A stretch of DNA of 7,448 nt from positions 1-7,448 of the forward strand of contig PSRN01000207.1 in NCBI GenBank assembly GCA_003176075.1, in the 5' to 3' direction. Below are positions 6,511 to 7,448 of this stretch, piece after piece. The stretch's first letter is position 1. The number at the start of each line of letters is the position of its first letter. Both the position numbers and the translations under genes were made by a program. The DNA comes from Bdellovibrio sp. Lineage in GTDB: Bacteria > Bdellovibrionota > Bdellovibrionia > Bdellovibrionales > Bdellovibrionaceae. The notes beneath the pieces are model-generated. The model saw nothing but the letters and a program-made list of their open reading frames with translations. It was not told the DNA's origin and did no database searches.

Positions 6511-7448
6511 ATGAAGGTGGGTCAAGCTTATATCTCAATTAAGTCTGCCAGCAGGTCCGTCAGCAGAAAGTTTACAATTTCAATCATTGCGGCAATGCTG
6601 GGAATTTCATCGACCGCCTGGTCTTTATCTGCTCAACAGCAAGCTCTTAATACATTTATTTCTTGCGTTCAATTTATGACGACTCAAGCAAGTACTTGCC
6701 CGGAGCCAGCTCTGGCCGGGAAGACCTGTACGACATCAGGATTTGGTCAGATGGTTGGCCAACCGGGAACGCCAACATCTTATTTCTCTTATAGCGTCAG
6801 CACTACTTGCAGAAGTCCTTTTGGCGTCGAAACTTGCGGAGGCAGCTGTCCACTAGGTGACAGCTCTATCGGAGTTCCTCCCGCTGGTGTTGCTAACTCC
6901 AGCTCCACCATTGGCGACACTGGAGTCATTTGTCCCCTGGTTAAAAAAGGAAGCGTTATTAATGAAAGTCAACAATCCGCCGGGGAAGAAATCCCAATCT
7001 CCGGCACTGACTTGTACCTCAGTTACCAAACACTCTTTGACCCAGACCGGATCGCAAGCCGAGAGATTCGCATGACTGTAACTCCTGATCCCGGCGACCC
7101 AGGTTATCTGAAGACGTTTTGGGTCCAGGGTATCTACACACCACTTACAAGTATTCCCTTTGGATCTCTGGATTACCTTTGGACACCCAGCCCAAGTCAG
7201 AATCCTTTTGTGGACTCAGACATCCTTCAAGTCTCCCTGACCTCGACTCTTTCTCTGACCGTCATGTCCGACAATGGGACACTAAAGACATCCGATTTAA
7301 CTAACACCATTGGAACAACTGGTGCAAGTTTGACCATGAATGCCAACGGCGCCTCCGTGACCTCTTACATTACACTGACCTTCCCCCCTTTCAGTGGACA
7401 CAAAACAGTCCAAATCGGAGGGGGAATTTATGGGCAAACAGAAGAATC
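6511..7448 (+). CDS. exported cysteine-rich protein with Rhs/YD-like N-terminus (partial, runs off the window)
   Basis: An uninterrupted frame starts at ATG 6511, one base after the stop of the Ig-repeat gene, and is still open at the window end after 312 codons. A G-rich stretch (about 6497-6503) can serve as ribosome binding site. The N-terminus has a long basic section (KSASRSVSRK) and a hydrophobic core (FTISIIAAMLGISSTAW), so it is probably a Sec signal with cleavage near residues 38-41. Residues 52-141 contain seven cysteines (52, 63, 73, 100, 109, 113, 141), which suggests disulfides outside the cytoplasm. The stretch GEEIPISGTDLYLSYQT (about 158-174) resembles the N-terminal beta-sandwich segment that opens many exported Rhs/YD-repeat proteins ('G-E-x-I-P-x-x-G-T-x-x-x-L-x-Y'). 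The YD repeats themselves would lie beyond the window, so this family call is tentative. The alternative is an unrelated secreted beta-rich protein. Confidence 0.7.
   Translation, partial: MKVGQAYISIKSASRSVSRKFTISIIAAMLGISSTAWSLSAQQQALNTFISCVQFMTTQASTCPEPALAGKTCTTSGFGQMVGQPGTPTSYFSYSVSTTCRSPFGVETCGGSCPLGDSSIGVPPAGVANSSSTIGDTGVICPLVKKGSVINESQQSAGEEIPISGTDLYLSYQTLFDPDRIASREIRMTVTPDPGDPGYLKTFWVQGIYTPLTSIPFGSLDYLWTPSPSQNPFVDSDILQVSLTSTLSLTVMSDNGTLKTSDLTNTIGTTGASLTMNANGASVTSYITLTFPPFSGHKTVQIGGGIYGQTEE

Noticed and set aside
6224..6525. Plus- and minus-strand frames at the end of the Ig-repeat gene.
   Set aside because: They lie in other frames of a strongly supported repeat-containing coding sequence.

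Overview
The window looks like a Gram-negative accessory region of roughly balanced base composition. It holds an insertion sequence, a broken metabolic gene and a toxin-antitoxin pair, followed by the start of a secreted or cell-surface operon. No marker gene fixes the taxon. The style of the surface operon (a small putative lipoprotein, a secreted protein with Ig-like 'D-L-A-G-N' repeats, and a protein whose N-terminus resembles Rhs/YD-repeat proteins) reminds me of Bdellovibrionota and other former Deltaproteobacteria. That assignment is an inference with low confidence.

Layout. (1) Positions 1 to about 1740, minus strand: an ISKra4-like insertion sequence with an apparently intact 514-residue DDE transposase. 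I could not define its terminal inverted repeats, and the left end may lie outside the window. (2) 1752-2402, plus strand: the C-terminal two-thirds of an alpha/beta hydrolase. It retains Ser, Asp and His of the triad but lacks the N-terminal part of the fold and abuts the IS, so it is probably a remnant cut by the IS. (3) 2515-3168, minus strand: a two-gene toxin-antitoxin cassette, a ribbon-helix-helix antitoxin followed by a PIN-domain ribonuclease toxin. Its promoter is well formed and is overlapped by a perfect 9+9 bp AT-rich inverted repeat that is a likely autoregulatory operator. (4) 3225-3735: about 500 bp with no convincing gene, containing a few small palindromes and a stem-loop, and presumably the promoter and leader of the next operon. 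(5) 3736-7448 and beyond, plus strand: three tightly packed genes. The first encodes an 83-residue putative lipoprotein. The second overlaps it by ATGA and encodes an 841-residue exported protein with an N-terminal domain split by a coiled coil and five Ig-like repeats. The third starts one base after the second stops and encodes an exported, cysteine-rich protein that is open to the window end.

The most interesting part is this last operon. The overlaps and minimal spacings imply co-translation of three exported proteins, so they may form one envelope or secreted assembly. The toxin-antitoxin pair and the IS are recognisable families and show that the left half is a site of gene turnover.
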